Shown here: positions 20,797-29,170 of the stretch, piece by piece
Numbering within the stretch: position 1 is the stretch's first letter
Layout of the letters: the number at the start of each line of letters is the position of its first letter
Position numbers and translations under genes: made by a program
Assembly (NCBI RefSeq): GCF_025642155.1
Contig: NZ_CP106798.1
Location: forward strand, 2,294,001-2,358,000
Source of the DNA: Streptomyces sp. HUAS 15-9
Lineage (GTDB): Bacteria > Actinomycetota > Actinomycetes > Streptomycetales > Streptomycetaceae
DNA: 64,000 bases
Direction of reading: 5' to 3'
The notes under the pieces: model-generated
The model's database searches: none
What the model was told of the DNA's origin: nothing
The model's input: the letters and a program-made list of their open reading frames with translations, nothing else

Positions 20797-21444
20797 CTAC
20801 GCCCCCGTCGGGTCCTCGCCGCGGTCCAGGGCCTTCCAGAGGTCCTCGGGGCGGTCGGGGTCCGCGGCCGGGGCCGTGCGGCGGGGGCGGTCGGTGCCGC
20901 GCTCGTAGCGGCCGGACATGGCGGGCCACAGGCGTCCGTAGCGCAGGGCGAGGAGCCCGGCGAGCAGCAGCAGGAGACCGCCTGCGGCCGCGACATAGGG
21001 CCAGCCGGTGTGGCTGAGCGCTGCCACGCTCGCGGAGGTGTCTCCGGTGGCCTGGGCTGCCTTCTCGTCGAGCGCCGAGCTGTCCGACGCGCCGACCAGG
21101 GCCGCGGCGATCGTGCCGGCGCCGGAGAGCGCGAGGAGCCCGGCGACCAGCAGGCGGCCCGCCCGGCGGACGGCGAAGACGGCGACGAGCGCGGCGAGGC
21201 CCACTATGGCGAGGGCCGCGGGGACGCCCGTGACGTCACTGCCCTTGGCGGTCAGCGGGAAGGCACCACCGGCCACGGTCGCGGTGCCCTCCGCCCAGCG
21301 CTGCCGGGTGGCCAGCAGCGCCACGGCGGCGCCGAGCGCACCGCACAGCAAGGCGAGGGCTAGGCTCCGGCGGCCGGAGCGCTCTGGTCCGGCGGGTCCG
21401 GCGGCTTCGGGGCGGGGGTGAGGTACGGCAGTCACGTAGTCCAC
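20797..21444 (-). CDS. Trp-region conserved membrane protein (TIGR02234/Trp_oprn_chp)
   Basis: A 215-residue membrane protein with about four helices: LALALLCGALGAAVALLAT (28-46), then about 78-95, 102-120 and 152-172. RQRWAEGTATVAGGAFPLTA after the first helix and HTGWPYVAAAGGLLL before the last match the trp-region conserved membrane protein family of actinobacteria. The function is unknown; conserved linkage to trp genes suggests a role in aromatic amino acid metabolism or transport. The GTG start at 21444 follows trpE by about 60 bases that contain a hairpin. Confidence 0.83.
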   Translation of the reverse strand: MDYVTAVPHPRPEAAGPAGPERSGRRSLALALLCGALGAAVALLATRQRWAEGTATVAGGAFPLTAKGSDVTGVPAALAIVGLAALVAVFAVRRAGRLLVAGLLALSGAGTIAAALVGASDSSALDEKAAQATGDTSASVAALSHTGWPYVAAAGGLLLLLAGLLALRYGRLWPAMSGRYERGTDRPRRTAPAADPDRPEDLWKALDRGEDPTGA

Positions 21445-21451
21445 TATCGCC

Positions 21452-21483
21452 TGAACCCCGGGCGAACCGTCACCCGGGGTTCA
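21452..21483 (-). terminator. Hairpin between trpE and the downstream membrane-protein gene
   Basis: Arms TGAACCCCGGG (21452-21462) and CCCGGGGTTCA (21473-21483) pair perfectly over 11 bases around a 10-base loop. It may act as a partial terminator that lowers expression of the two small membrane-protein genes. Confidence 0.6.
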
Positions 21484-21506
21484 CGTGATGCGCGCCCCAC
21501 TGTCCG

Positions 21507-23009
21507 CTAAGCGCCCTGCTTGCCCAGCCGGTTGGCCGTGTGCACGGCGCGCAGGACCGCCGCGGCCTTGTTGCGGCACTCCTGGTCCTCGGCGACGGGG
21601 TCGGAGTCGGCGACGATGCCCGCGCCCGCCTGGACGTACGCGGTGCCGTCGCGCAGCAGGGCCGTACGGATGGCAATTGCCGTGTCGGAGTCGCCCGCGA
21701 AGTCGAGGTAGCCGACACAGCCGCCGTACAGCCCGCGGCGGGACGGCTCCAGCTCGTCGATGATCTGCATCGCGCGCGGCTTGGGGGCTCCCGACAGGGT
21801 GCCGGCCGGGAAGCAGGCGGTCAGGACGTCGAAGGCGGTACGGCCGTCGGCCATCCGTCCGGTCACCGTCGAGACGATGTGCATCACGTGGGAGTACCGC
21901 TCGACGGACATGAAGTCGACCACCTCGACCGAGCCGGGTGCGCAGACCCGCCCCAGGTCGTTGCGGCCGAGGTCGACGAGCATCAGGTGCTCGGCGCGCT
22001 CCTTGGGGTCGGCGAGCAGTTCGTCGGCGAGGGCCTGGTCCTCCTGCGGGGTGGCGCCGCGGTGCCGGGTGCCGGCGATGGGGTGGACCATGGCCTGTCC
22101 GTCCTCGACCTTCACCAGGGCCTCGGGGCTGGAGCCGACGACGTCGAAGGCGCCTCCGTCCTCGTGGGGGAACCGGAACAGGTACATGTACGGCGAGGGG
22201 TTGGTCGCCCTGAGGACCCGGTACACGTCCAACGCGCTCGCCGTGCACGGCGTTTCGAAGCGCTGCGAGGGGACGACCTGGAAGGCCTCGCCCGCCCGGA
22301 TGCGCTCCTTGATGTCCTCGACGGCCTCCTGGAAGTCCGGGCCGCCCCACAGCGCGGTGTACTCGGGCAGCTCGGAGGGCGGCAGGACGGCCGGGGGCTG
22401 GGCGACCGGGCGCGAGAGGTCGGCCTCCATGGCGTCGAGGCGGGCCACGGCGTCCGCGTATGCCTCGTCGACGCCGGTGTCGAGGTCGTTGTGGTTGATC
22501 GCGTTGGCGATCAGCAGGACGGAGCCCTCCCAGTGGTCCATGACCGCGAGGTCGCTGGTGAGGAGCATGGTGAGCTCGGGGAGCCGCAGGTCGTCCCGCT
22601 CGCCGGGGCCGATCTTCTCCAGGCGGCGGACGATGTCGTAGCCGAGGTAGCCGACCATGCCGCCGGTGAAGGGCGGCATGCCCTCCTGGTGGGGGGTGTG
22701 GAGAGCCTCGATGGTGGCGCGCAGGGCGGCCAGCGGGTCGCCCTCGACGGGGACGCCGACGGGCGCGATTCCCAGCCAGTGGGCCTGGCCGTCGCGCTCG
22801 GTGAGGGTCGCGGCGGAGCGCACGCCCACGAAGGAGTAGCGGGACCAGGAGCGGCCGTTCTCCGCGGACTCCAGCAGGAACGTGCCGGGGCGCTCGGCGG
22901 CGAGCTTGCGGTAGAGCCCGACCGGGGTGTCGCCGTCGGCGAGGAGCTTGCGGGTGACCGGGATGACGCGGCGGTCGGTGGCCAGCTTGCGGAACGTCTC
23001 TAGGTCCAT
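21507..23009 (-). CDS. trpE: Anthranilate synthase component I
   Basis: TrpE makes anthranilate from chorismate with ammonia from a glutamine amidotransferase subunit (TrpG, not in this window). The 500-residue protein has the tryptophan feedback motif LLES-x10-S at residues 45-59 (LLESAENGRSWSRYS), so it is probably inhibited by tryptophan. GEAFQVVPSQRF, HPIAGTRHRG, DLGRNDLGRVC and FPAGTLSGAPKPRAM form the chorismate and metal site. The ATG at 23009 lies 11 bases after hisI, an unusual his-trp operon join. No trpG domain is fused. Confidence 0.96.
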   Translation of the reverse strand: MDLETFRKLATDRRVIPVTRKLLADGDTPVGLYRKLAAERPGTFLLESAENGRSWSRYSFVGVRSAATLTERDGQAHWLGIAPVGVPVEGDPLAALRATIEALHTPHQEGMPPFTGGMVGYLGYDIVRRLEKIGPGERDDLRLPELTMLLTSDLAVMDHWEGSVLLIANAINHNDLDTGVDEAYADAVARLDAMEADLSRPVAQPPAVLPPSELPEYTALWGGPDFQEAVEDIKERIRAGEAFQVVPSQRFETPCTASALDVYRVLRATNPSPYMYLFRFPHEDGGAFDVVGSSPEALVKVEDGQAMVHPIAGTRHRGATPQEDQALADELLADPKERAEHLMLVDLGRNDLGRVCAPGSVEVVDFMSVERYSHVMHIVSTVTGRMADGRTAFDVLTACFPAGTLSGAPKPRAMQIIDELEPSRRGLYGGCVGYLDFAGDSDTAIAIRTALLRDGTAYVQAGAGIVADSDPVAEDQECRNKAAAVLRAVHTANRLGKQGA

Positions 23010-23020
23010 GGCGGCTGACC

Positions 23021-23422
23021 TTACTGATCCGAGCCGGGTACGCCGGAATCGGCGTCCTTGAGCAGTACGTCGGCGTCGAAGCAGGTGCGGGCGCCGGTGT
23101 GGCAGGCGGCGCCGACCTGGTCCACCTGGACCAGCACGGTGTCGGCGTCGCAGTCGAGGGCGACGGACCTGACCCACTGGTAGTGGCCGGAGGTGTCGCC
23201 CTTGACCCAGTACTCCTGGCGGCTGCGCGACCAGTAGGTGCAGCGGCCGGTGGTCAGCGTGCGGTGCAGCGCCTCGTCGTCCATCCAGCCGAGCATCAGC
23301 ACCTCTCCGGTGTCGTACTGCTGGGCGATGGCGGGGACGAGACCGTCGGCGCTGCGCTTGAGGCGCGCGGCGATCTCGGGGTCGAGGCTGCTGGGCCCGG
23401 GCGTACCGGTCGTACTGGTCAT
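23021..23422 (-). CDS. hisI: Phosphoribosyl-AMP cyclohydrolase
   Basis: HisI opens the adenine ring of phosphoribosyl-AMP, the third step of histidine synthesis. The 133-residue protein shows [32 protein letters not shown], the Mg2+/Zn2+ site [10 protein letters not shown] and [10 protein letters not shown]. It has no fused HisE domain, so hisE must be elsewhere. The ATG at 23422 gives MTSTTGTPG; longer in-frame starts would run into the divergent promoter region. It is first in a unit with trpE. Confidence 0.96.
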   Translation of the reverse strand: MTSTTGTPGPSSLDPEIAARLKRSADGLVPAIAQQYDTGEVLMLGWMDDEALHRTLTTGRCTYWSRSRQEYWVKGDTSGHYQWVRSVALDCDADTVLVQVDQVGAACHTGARTCFDADVLLKDADSGVPGSDQ

Positions 23423-23461
23423 GCGGCCATTGTGCCGCGCCGCACGGACAGTGACGGTCCG

Positions 23462-23509
23462 TGTCCACTGGACGGACCCGCACGCGCGCGTGCGGCGGAT
23501 GTCCACTGG
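23462..23509. promoter_or_regulatory. Palindrome flanked by direct repeats between divergent genes
   Basis: A perfect 18-bp palindrome, CCGCACGCGCGCGTGCGG (23478-23495), is flanked by two copies of TGTCCACTGG (23462-23471 and 23500-23509). The array lies in the 119-base divergent interval between hisI and the TIGR03085 gene, where a shared operator could sit. No known regulator motif is recognised. Confidence 0.35.
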
Positions 23510-23541
23510 GCCGACCCTGTGGCTGGTCGTAGGCTGACTGT

Positions 23542-24177
23542 ATGTCGACCTTCGCCAAGCGTGAACGGCTCCTGCTCGCCGACCTCTTGGAAACCGCCGG
23601 TCCGGAGGCACCGACCCTCTGCGAGGGCTGGCAGACCCGTGACCTCGCCGCGCACGTGGTGGTGCGCGAGCGCCGGCCGGACGCCGCCGGGGGCACGCTG
23701 ATCAAGCCGCTCGCGCCGCGTCTCGAAAAGGTGACGCAGGAGTACGCGGCGAAGCCGTACGAGGAGCTCATCCAGCTGATCCGCACCGGCCCGCCGCGGT
23801 TCTCGCCGTTCCAGCTCAAGCAGATCGACGAGGCGGCGAACACGGTGGAGTTCTACGTCCACACGGAGGACGTCCGCCGCGCCCACCCCGACTGGACGCC
23901 GCGCGAGCTCGACCCGGTCTTCCAGGACGCCCTGTGGTCCCGGCTGGAGCGCACGGCCCGGCTGCTGGGCCGGGGTGCGCCGACCGGCCTGGTGCTGCGC
24001 CGCCCGGACGGCCAGACGGCGGTCGCGCACCGGGGCTCGCCGGTGGTGACGGTGACGGGCGAGCCTTCGGAACTGCTGCTGTTCGCGTTCGGCCGGCAGA
24101 GCGCCGCGAAGGTCGAGCTGGACGGCGACGAGAACGCGATCGCCAAGCTGCACGAGTCGAAGCAGCTCGGCATCTGA
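23542..24177 (+). CDS. TIGR03085 family metal-binding protein
   Basis: A 211-residue actinobacterial protein of the DinB/maleylpyruvate-isomerase-like superfamily, probably a four-helix metal-binding fold. The N terminus [20 protein letters not shown] and [20 protein letters not shown] contain the superfamily pattern with a histidine metal ligand (LAAHV), and a second histidine lies in [14 protein letters not shown]. The enzymatic role is unknown; some relatives use mycothiol. The ATG at 23542 is divergent from hisI. A VOC gene follows after 11 bases. Confidence 0.82.
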   Translation: MSTFAKRERLLLADLLETAGPEAPTLCEGWQTRDLAAHVVVRERRPDAAGGTLIKPLAPRLEKVTQEYAAKPYEELIQLIRTGPPRFSPFQLKQIDEAANTVEFYVHTEDVRRAHPDWTPRELDPVFQDALWSRLERTARLLGRGAPTGLVLRRPDGQTAVAHRGSPVVTVTGEPSELLLFAFGRQSAAKVELDGDENAIAKLHESKQLGI

Positions 24178-24188
24178 GAGGACGCCTC

Positions 24189-24599
24189 ATGATCAAGGTC
24201 GCGATGACCAACGTGTTCGTCGACGACGTGGCCAAGGCCCACGCCTTCTACACGGACGTCCTCGGCTTCGAGACCCGCACCAACCTGGACCTGGGCGGCG
24301 GCACGCTGTTCATCACGGTCGGCGCGCCGGACGGGGCCCAGCCGGACCTCCAGCTGCTGCTGGAGCCCGGCGACAGCCCCATCGCGGAGCCGTACCGCCG
24401 GGCCCTGTACGAGGCCGGGATCCCCGCCATCGTCTTCTCCGTGGACGACATCCGCGCCCAGTACGACCGGCTGCGCGCCCTAGGCGTGCGCTTCACACAC
24501 GAACCCCAGCAACAGGGCCCGGTACTCGCAGCCGTACTCGACGACACGGTCGGCAACTATGTCCAACTGGCACAGCCCCTGGAGCGACCGGCCGGCTGA
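24189..24599 (+). CDS. VOC (glyoxalase/bleomycin resistance) superfamily protein
   Basis: A 136-residue vicinal-oxygen-chelate fold protein: VFVDDVAKAHAFYTDVLGF at the N terminus, IVFSVDDIRAQYDRLRALG in the second half and DTVGNYVQLAQP at the end, as in two beta-alpha-beta-beta-beta modules. The substrate is not predictable; it could be a glyoxalase-like, dioxygenase-like or binding protein. GAGAGG precedes the ATG at 24189. It is co-transcribed with the TIGR03085 gene and ends 3 bases from the convergent MFS gene. Confidence 0.87.
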   Translation: MIKVAMTNVFVDDVAKAHAFYTDVLGFETRTNLDLGGGTLFITVGAPDGAQPDLQLLLEPGDSPIAEPYRRALYEAGIPAIVFSVDDIRAQYDRLRALGVRFTHEPQQQGPVLAAVLDDTVGNYVQLAQPLERPAG

Positions 24600-24602
24600 G
24601 CG

Positions 24603-25841
24603 TCAGCGGGGCAGTTCGGCGCGGCGCAGGGCCGGTACGACGAGGGCGGCCACGCCGCCGAGTCCGCAGACGGCGGCGCTGACGACGTAGACCGGGCGCA
24701 GTCCCCACGCCCCGATCGCGGCGGCGGCGAACGGCATGCTGAGCGGGGTGAGGCCGAGGCTGACCAGGCTGGAGAGGGCGGTGACCCGGCCCAGGTAGGC
24801 GGGGTCGGTCAGGGTCTGGAGCAGCGCGCCGCACAGCACCCCGCTCAGCCCGGTGAGCAGACCGACGAGCAGTGCCGTGCCGACGGCCGTCGCGAGAGTG
24901 GGCGCGTAGGCGAGGGCGCCGATGGCCACCGAGCCGACGACGACCGTGCATCCGGCGACCAGCCCGGCGCGGGGCAGTCGTCCGCGGACGGCCAGCAGCA
25001 GCGAGGCGGCGCCCGCGCCGGTGCCGAACCCGGCGAGTGTCCAGCCCATCCCGGAGGCGCCCCAGCCGCGCTGGTCGGCGAGGAGCGTCAGCCCGACGTT
25101 CAGCGGTCCGACGAATCCGAGGTCGCCGAGGGCGATGGCGAGCATCAGCGGGGCGAGGACACGGTGGCCGCGGATGTGGCGCAGCCCGGCCTTGAGGTCC
25201 GCCCAGGCGGTGCCCTTCGCCGCGTCGTCCTCGGTCGGCAGATCCCGTACCCGTACGGAGACCAGCAGCGGCACGGATACGGCAATGAGCAGCCCGGCGA
25301 GGGCGAACGCGGCCGGGGCTCCGCCCAGGGCCACCCCCAGTCCGCCGAGCGGGGCGCCGACGACGGCGGCGAAGCGGATGGCGAGGCTGCGCATGCCCTG
25401 GACCCGGCCGAGCTGGTCATTGGCGGTGAGCCGGGCCGGCAGGGCCCCCACGGCGGGCACGAAGACGGCGTCCACGGCACCGAAGACCAGCGCCAGCAGG
25501 GCGAGCGGCCACAGTCCGGTGCGGGCGAGGAAGAGCAGGGCGGCCACGGCGAGGACGGCCGCGCAGCGCAGGGCGTCGCTAGCGATGACGACCCTGTGCG
25601 GCCCGAACCGGTCGGCGATCACGCCGCCGCCCAGCATCAGCACGGCCCTCGGTAACGCACTGGCCGACATCACGAGTCCGGCCTGTGCGGGCGTTCCGGC
25701 CTGGACGGCGGCCCAGGACAGGGCGAGGTAGTAGACGTTGTCGCCGAGCATCGAGGAGGTGTAGGCGGTGAGCCAGCGCAGGACGTTGGGGTCACGGTGG
25801 GCGGCCCGCGCGGTCGGCGACGGTATGAGCGTGGCGGTCAC
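24603..25841 (-). CDS. MFS exporter, with a TTA codon
   Basis: A 412-residue major facilitator superfamily protein with 10-12 hydrophobic helices, resembling the MFS_3/EntS-type exporters. VIADRFGPHRVVIASDALRC is the loop 2-3 motif. The gene starts with GTG at 25841, 15 bases after the ArsR-type regulator, so the two form a regulator-exporter operon, and the substrate may also be the regulator ligand. Leucine 63 is encoded by TTA (complement of 25653-25655), implying translation that needs the bldA tRNA. Confidence 0.87.
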   Translation of the reverse strand: MTATLIPSPTARAAHRDPNVLRWLTAYTSSMLGDNVYYLALSWAAVQAGTPAQAGLVMSASALPRAVLMLGGGVIADRFGPHRVVIASDALRCAAVLAVAALLFLARTGLWPLALLALVFGAVDAVFVPAVGALPARLTANDQLGRVQGMRSLAIRFAAVVGAPLGGLGVALGGAPAAFALAGLLIAVSVPLLVSVRVRDLPTEDDAAKGTAWADLKAGLRHIRGHRVLAPLMLAIALGDLGFVGPLNVGLTLLADQRGWGASGMGWTLAGFGTGAGAASLLLAVRGRLPRAGLVAGCTVVVGSVAIGALAYAPTLATAVGTALLVGLLTGLSGVLCGALLQTLTDPAYLGRVTALSSLVSLGLTPLSMPFAAAAIGAWGLRPVYVVSAAVCGLGGVAALVVPALRRAELPR

Positions 25842-25856
25842 GGCGGGAGGATCCTC

Positions 25857-26444
25857 TCAGACGCGGAACGGGAAGCCGTACATGTGCAGCGCGACGTGCT
25901 CGCGCCCTTCGGTGTCGCCGGCGGCCTCGTGGGCACACCCCTGCTCGTCGTAGCGCTTGACCAGATCGTGCAGGTCCTTCTTCAGCTCCGCGAGCTCCCC
26001 GGCGGTCAGCCTCAGCAGCGACTCGGAGTCGTGGGCGGCACCGTTCCACTCCGGGCCCCAGTGGGCGCGCTCGTCCAGATACGTCCGGTACATCTCGGCG
26101 CGCTGGTCCAGGAACAGCCGGGAGGCCGCGAGATGCGCCGCCACTTTCTCGGGCGCGTCCTGAAAGTCCTCGTCGCGGACGGAGACGCCGTCGGAGGCCG
26201 GTCGCCACCAGCGCTCTCGACCGTCCGCGCTGCGCGGCTCGGCCTCCTCGACAAGACCGTGCTCGGCGAGCTTGCGCAGGTGGTAACTGACCAGTGAGAC
26301 GGCCTCGTCGACCTGCTCGGCGAGCTGTGAGGCGGTGGCCGCCTCGGCGACGAACAGCAGCCGGTAGAGCTTCATACGCAGCGGATGCGCGAGTGCCTTG
26401 AGCGTGCCGACATCGGTGATCCGCCGGTTCTCCTTGCTTGCCAT
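25857..26444 (-). CDS. ArsR/HTH_20-type winged-helix regulator
   Basis: A 195-residue regulator. The N-terminal winged helix is typical: TLKALAHPLRMKLYRLLFV, ATASQLAEQVDEAVSLVSYH and LRKLAEHGLVEEAE, followed by a beta-wing with RERWWRP. No metal-binding cysteine box (ELCVCDL) is present, so an organic ligand or another signal is likely. The C-terminal 100 residues are helical. The ATG at 26444 lies upstream of an operator-like array and the gene precedes the MFS exporter, which suggests autoregulation and control of export. Confidence 0.88.
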   Translation of the reverse strand: MASKENRRITDVGTLKALAHPLRMKLYRLLFVAEAATASQLAEQVDEAVSLVSYHLRKLAEHGLVEEAEPRSADGRERWWRPASDGVSVRDEDFQDAPEKVAAHLAASRLFLDQRAEMYRTYLDERAHWGPEWNGAAHDSESLLRLTAGELAELKKDLHDLVKRYDEQGCAHEAAGDTEGREHVALHMYGFPFRV

Positions 26445-26469
26445 GGGCACGACTGTAGATACGAAGGAA

Positions 26470-26511
26470 AAGTTGCACAATAGATTTTGCGCAACTTCTT
26501 TTGCACAACTT
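26470..26511. promoter_or_regulatory. Operator-like array before the ArsR-type gene
   Basis: Three copies of one half-site lie just upstream of the regulator start: AAGTTGCAC (26470-26478), GCGCAACTT (26489-26497, inverted) and TGCACAACTT (26502-26511, inverted). The first two form an inverted repeat with 8 of 9 matches. The array is AT-rich against a GC-rich background, as expected for an autoregulated promoter. Confidence 0.6.
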
Positions 26512-26535
26512 CTCTTTCGTAATGGCGCATGAAGA

Positions 26536-26561
26536 GGCCCCGGCGGCAGCCCGCCGGGGCC
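26536..26561 (-). terminator. Terminator of the his operon after hisF
   Basis: Arms GGCCCCGGCGG (26536-26546) and CCGCCGGGGCC (26551-26561) pair perfectly over 11 bases around CAGC, about 24 bases after the hisF stop. Confidence 0.8.
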
Positions 26562-26584
26562 GGTGTGCGCGTACGTGTGACGCG

Positions 26585-27340
26585 CTAACGGACGGGGTGG
26601 CCCGCCTCGCGCAGGGTCTGCTTGACCTCGGCGATGCGCAGGTCGCCGAAGTGGAAGACCGATGCCGCCAGGACCGCGTCCGCGCCCGCTGCGATTGCCG
26701 GGGGGAAGTGGGCGAGGCGGCCGGCGCCGCCGGAGGCGATGACCGGGACCGTGACGTGCTTGCGTACGGCCGCGATCATCTCCAGGTCGTAGCCGTCCTT
26801 CGTGCCGTCCGCGTCCATGGAGTTGAGCAGGATCTCCCCCGCGCCCAGCTCGGCGGCCCGGTGCGCCCATTCGACGGCGTCGATGCCGGTGCCCTTGCGG
26901 CCGCCGTGCGTCGTCACCTCGAAGGAGCCGCTCTGCGTGCGCCGCGCGTCCACCGACAGGACCAGGACTTGGCGGCCGAAGCGCTCCGCGATCTCGCGGA
27001 GCAGGTCGGGGCGCGCGATGGCCGCCGTGTTGACGCCGACCTTGTCCGCGCCCGCGCGGAGCAGCTTGTCGACGTCCTCTGCCGTGCGCACACCGCCGCC
27101 GACCGTGAGCGGGATGAACACCTGCTCGGCGGTGCGGCGCACCACGTCGTACGTCGTCTCACGGTTGCCCGAGGACGCGGTGATGTCCAGGAACGTCAGC
27201 TCGTCGGCACCCTCGGCGTCGTACACCTTCGCCATCTCGACGGGGTCGCCCGCGTCGCGCAGGTTCTGGAAGTTGACGCCCTTGACGACCCGGCCGTTGT
27301 CCACGTCCAGGCAGGGAATGACTCGGACCGCCAGGGTCAT
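26585..27340 (-). CDS. hisF: Imidazole glycerol phosphate synthase cyclase subunit
   Basis: HisF uses ammonia from HisH to convert PRFAR into imidazole glycerol phosphate and AICAR. The 251-residue TIM barrel shows [19 protein letters not shown] with the catalytic aspartate near residue 12, [41 protein letters not shown] and [14 protein letters not shown]. It is the last gene of the hisD-hisF unit and is separated from the RidA-like gene by about 54 bases. Confidence 0.97.
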   Translation of the reverse strand: MTLAVRVIPCLDVDNGRVVKGVNFQNLRDAGDPVEMAKVYDAEGADELTFLDITASSGNRETTYDVVRRTAEQVFIPLTVGGGVRTAEDVDKLLRAGADKVGVNTAAIARPDLLREIAERFGRQVLVLSVDARRTQSGSFEVTTHGGRKGTGIDAVEWAHRAAELGAGEILLNSMDADGTKDGYDLEMIAAVRKHVTVPVIASGGAGRLAHFPPAIAAGADAVLAASVFHFGDLRIAEVKQTLREAGHPVR

Positions 27341-27394
27341 GACTCCAGGCTCCTCTTGGTGCTTCTGGTCGACTAGTGCCTCTAGTCAACGCCT

Positions 27395-27784
27395 CTAGCC
27401 TCTGAAGGCTTCCAGTTCCACTTCGACCAGGATGCGTGGATCGACGAAGCCCTCCACGACCAGCAGGGTCGAGACGGGGCGCACGGCGTCGAACAGCTCC
27501 TTGTGGGCCCGGCCCACCTCGTCGACGTCCCGCAGATGGGTCAGGTATATCCGGGTCCTGAGCACCGACTCGGGACCGAGCCCGAACTCGGCGATCGATT
27601 CGAGCGCGCTGGTGAAGGCCACCTTGGCCTGCTCGTACGGGTCGCCCTCGCCGTACAGCACCCGGCCCCGAAAGGCCGTCGTACCGGCCACCAGCACGCG
27701 GTCACCCGCCGCGACGGCACGTGCGAAACCGAAACTCTCCTCCCAGGGGCTGCCGCCCTGCACGCGCCGTACGGCATCGCTCAT
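27395..27784 (-). CDS. RidA/YjgF family protein
   Basis: A 129-residue RidA-family protein, a small trimeric fold that often hydrolyses reactive imines and enamines. VQGGSPWEESFGFARAVAAG, VLVAGTTAF, YEQAKVAFTSALESIAEFG and VLRTRIYLTHLRDVDEVGRA match the family. The C-terminal RILVEVELEAFRG keeps the E-x-E pattern but lacks the usual arginine-proline context of archetypal RidA, so activity is uncertain. It lies between priA and hisF, which suggests a role in protecting histidine enzymes from reactive intermediates. The ribosome binding site before the ATG at 27784 is weak. Confidence 0.85.
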   Translation of the reverse strand: MSDAVRRVQGGSPWEESFGFARAVAAGDRVLVAGTTAFRGRVLYGEGDPYEQAKVAFTSALESIAEFGLGPESVLRTRIYLTHLRDVDEVGRAHKELFDAVRPVSTLLVVEGFVDPRILVEVELEAFRG

Positions 27785-27800
27785 GACACTGTGTCCGATT

Positions 27801-28532
27801 TCAAGACGTAGCCTCCAAGGCCTCTTCCAGTGTGAACGCCTTCGCGTACAGGGCCTTCCCGACGATGGCGCCCTCGACACCGAGGGGTACCAGCTCGGCG
27901 ATGGCCCGCAGGTCGTCCAGGGACGACACACCGCCCGAGGCGACGACCGGCCGGTCTGTCGCCGCGCACACGTTCTTCAACAGCTCCAGGTTGGGGCCCT
28001 GGAGGGTCCCGTCCTTGGCGATGTCCGTGACGACGTAGCGGGCGCAGCCCTCCTTGTCGAGGCGCTCCAGCGTCTCGTAGAGGTCGCCGCCGTCGCGGGT
28101 CCAGCCGCGGCCGCGCAGGGTCGTACCGCGGACGTCGAGACCGACGGCGATCTTGTCGCCGTGCTCGGCGATGACCCTGGCGACCCACTCCGGGGTCTCC
28201 AGGGCGGCCGTACCGAGGTTCACGCGCGTGCAGCCGGTGGCCAGGGCGGCGGCCAGGGTGTCGTCGTCACGGATGCCGCCGGACAGCTCCACCTTGATGT
28301 GCAGTTCCTTCATGCGCTCGGCGACCCCGGCGATCAGCGCGCGGTTGTCGCCGGTGCCGAACGCGGCGTCCAGGTCGACGAGGTGCAGCCACTCGGCGCC
28401 CGAGCGCTGCCAGGCGAGGGCGGCCTCCAGAGGGGAGCCGTAGGAGGTCTCGGTCCCGGACTCGCCGTGCACAAGACGGACGGCCTGTCCGTCCCGGACG
28501 TCGACGGCGGGGAGGAGTTCGAGCTTGCTCAC
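27801..28532 (-). CDS. priA: Bifunctional HisA/TrpF isomerase PriA
   Basis: PriA isomerises both ProFAR (histidine route) and phosphoribosyl anthranilate (tryptophan route), replacing HisA and TrpF in actinobacteria. The 243-residue TIM barrel shows [15 protein letters not shown] with catalytic D11 and R19, [36 protein letters not shown] with the active-site arginine and tryptophan loop (W144), and [20 protein letters not shown]. The GTG start at 28532 overlaps the hisH stop (GTGA). No separate trpF occurs in the window, in line with the dual role. Confidence 0.94.
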   Translation of the reverse strand: MSKLELLPAVDVRDGQAVRLVHGESGTETSYGSPLEAALAWQRSGAEWLHLVDLDAAFGTGDNRALIAGVAERMKELHIKVELSGGIRDDDTLAAALATGCTRVNLGTAALETPEWVARVIAEHGDKIAVGLDVRGTTLRGRGWTRDGGDLYETLERLDKEGCARYVVTDIAKDGTLQGPNLELLKNVCAATDRPVVASGGVSSLDDLRAIAELVPLGVEGAIVGKALYAKAFTLEEALEATS

Positions 28533-29170
28533 AGTGTTCCGATCCAGTTGGTGAGGAGCTGGGCTCCGGCGTCGCCGGACTTCTCGGGGTGGAACTGCGT
28601 GGCCCACAGGGCGCCGTTCTCCACGGCGGCCACGAAGGGCTTGCCGTGCGTCGACCAGGTCACCCTGGGCGCGTGCATGGCGGTGTTGTGCGTCTCCAGA
28701 GTCCAGTCGTGGACGGCGTAGGAGTGCACGAAGTAGAAGCGCGCGTCCGCGTCCAGGCCGGCGAACAGCTCGGAGTCGGCGGGCGCCTCGACGGTGTTCC
28801 AGCCCATGTGGGGCACGATCTCGGCCTGGAGCGGCTCGACCGAGCCGGGCCACTCGTCGAGGCCCTCGGTCTCCACGCCGTGCTCGATGCCGCGCGCGAA
28901 CAGGATCTGCATGCCGACGCAGATGCCCATCACCGGCCGCCCGCCGGACAGCCGACGGTCGATGATCCAGTCCCCGCGGGCCTCACGCAGACCCTGCATA
29001 CAGGCGGCGAAGGCGCCGACGCCCGGCACCAGCAGGCCGTCGGCGTTCATGGCCGCGTCGAAGTTGCGCGTTATCTCCACGTCGGCTCCCGCGCGCGCGA
29101 GGGCACGCTCGGCGGAGCGGACGTTGCCGAAGCCGTAGTCGAAGACCACGACCTTCTTCGGCGCGCTCAT
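28529..29170 (-). CDS. hisH: Imidazole glycerol phosphate synthase glutaminase subunit
   Basis: HisH releases ammonia from glutamine for HisF. The 213-residue class I amidotransferase shows [18 protein letters not shown], the nucleophile C84 in [13 protein letters not shown], and the His-Glu pair in [14 protein letters not shown]. The ATG at 29170 is preceded by GGAGGT nine bases upstream, which lies inside the small upstream gene, and overlaps that gene's stop (TGATG). Its own stop overlaps priA. Confidence 0.96.
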   Translation of the reverse strand: MSAPKKVVVFDYGFGNVRSAERALARAGADVEITRNFDAAMNADGLLVPGVGAFAACMQGLREARGDWIIDRRLSGGRPVMGICVGMQILFARGIEHGVETEGLDEWPGSVEPLQAEIVPHMGWNTVEAPADSELFAGLDADARFYFVHSYAVHDWTLETHNTAMHAPRVTWSTHGKPFVAAVENGALWATQFHPEKSGDAGAQLLTNWIGTL

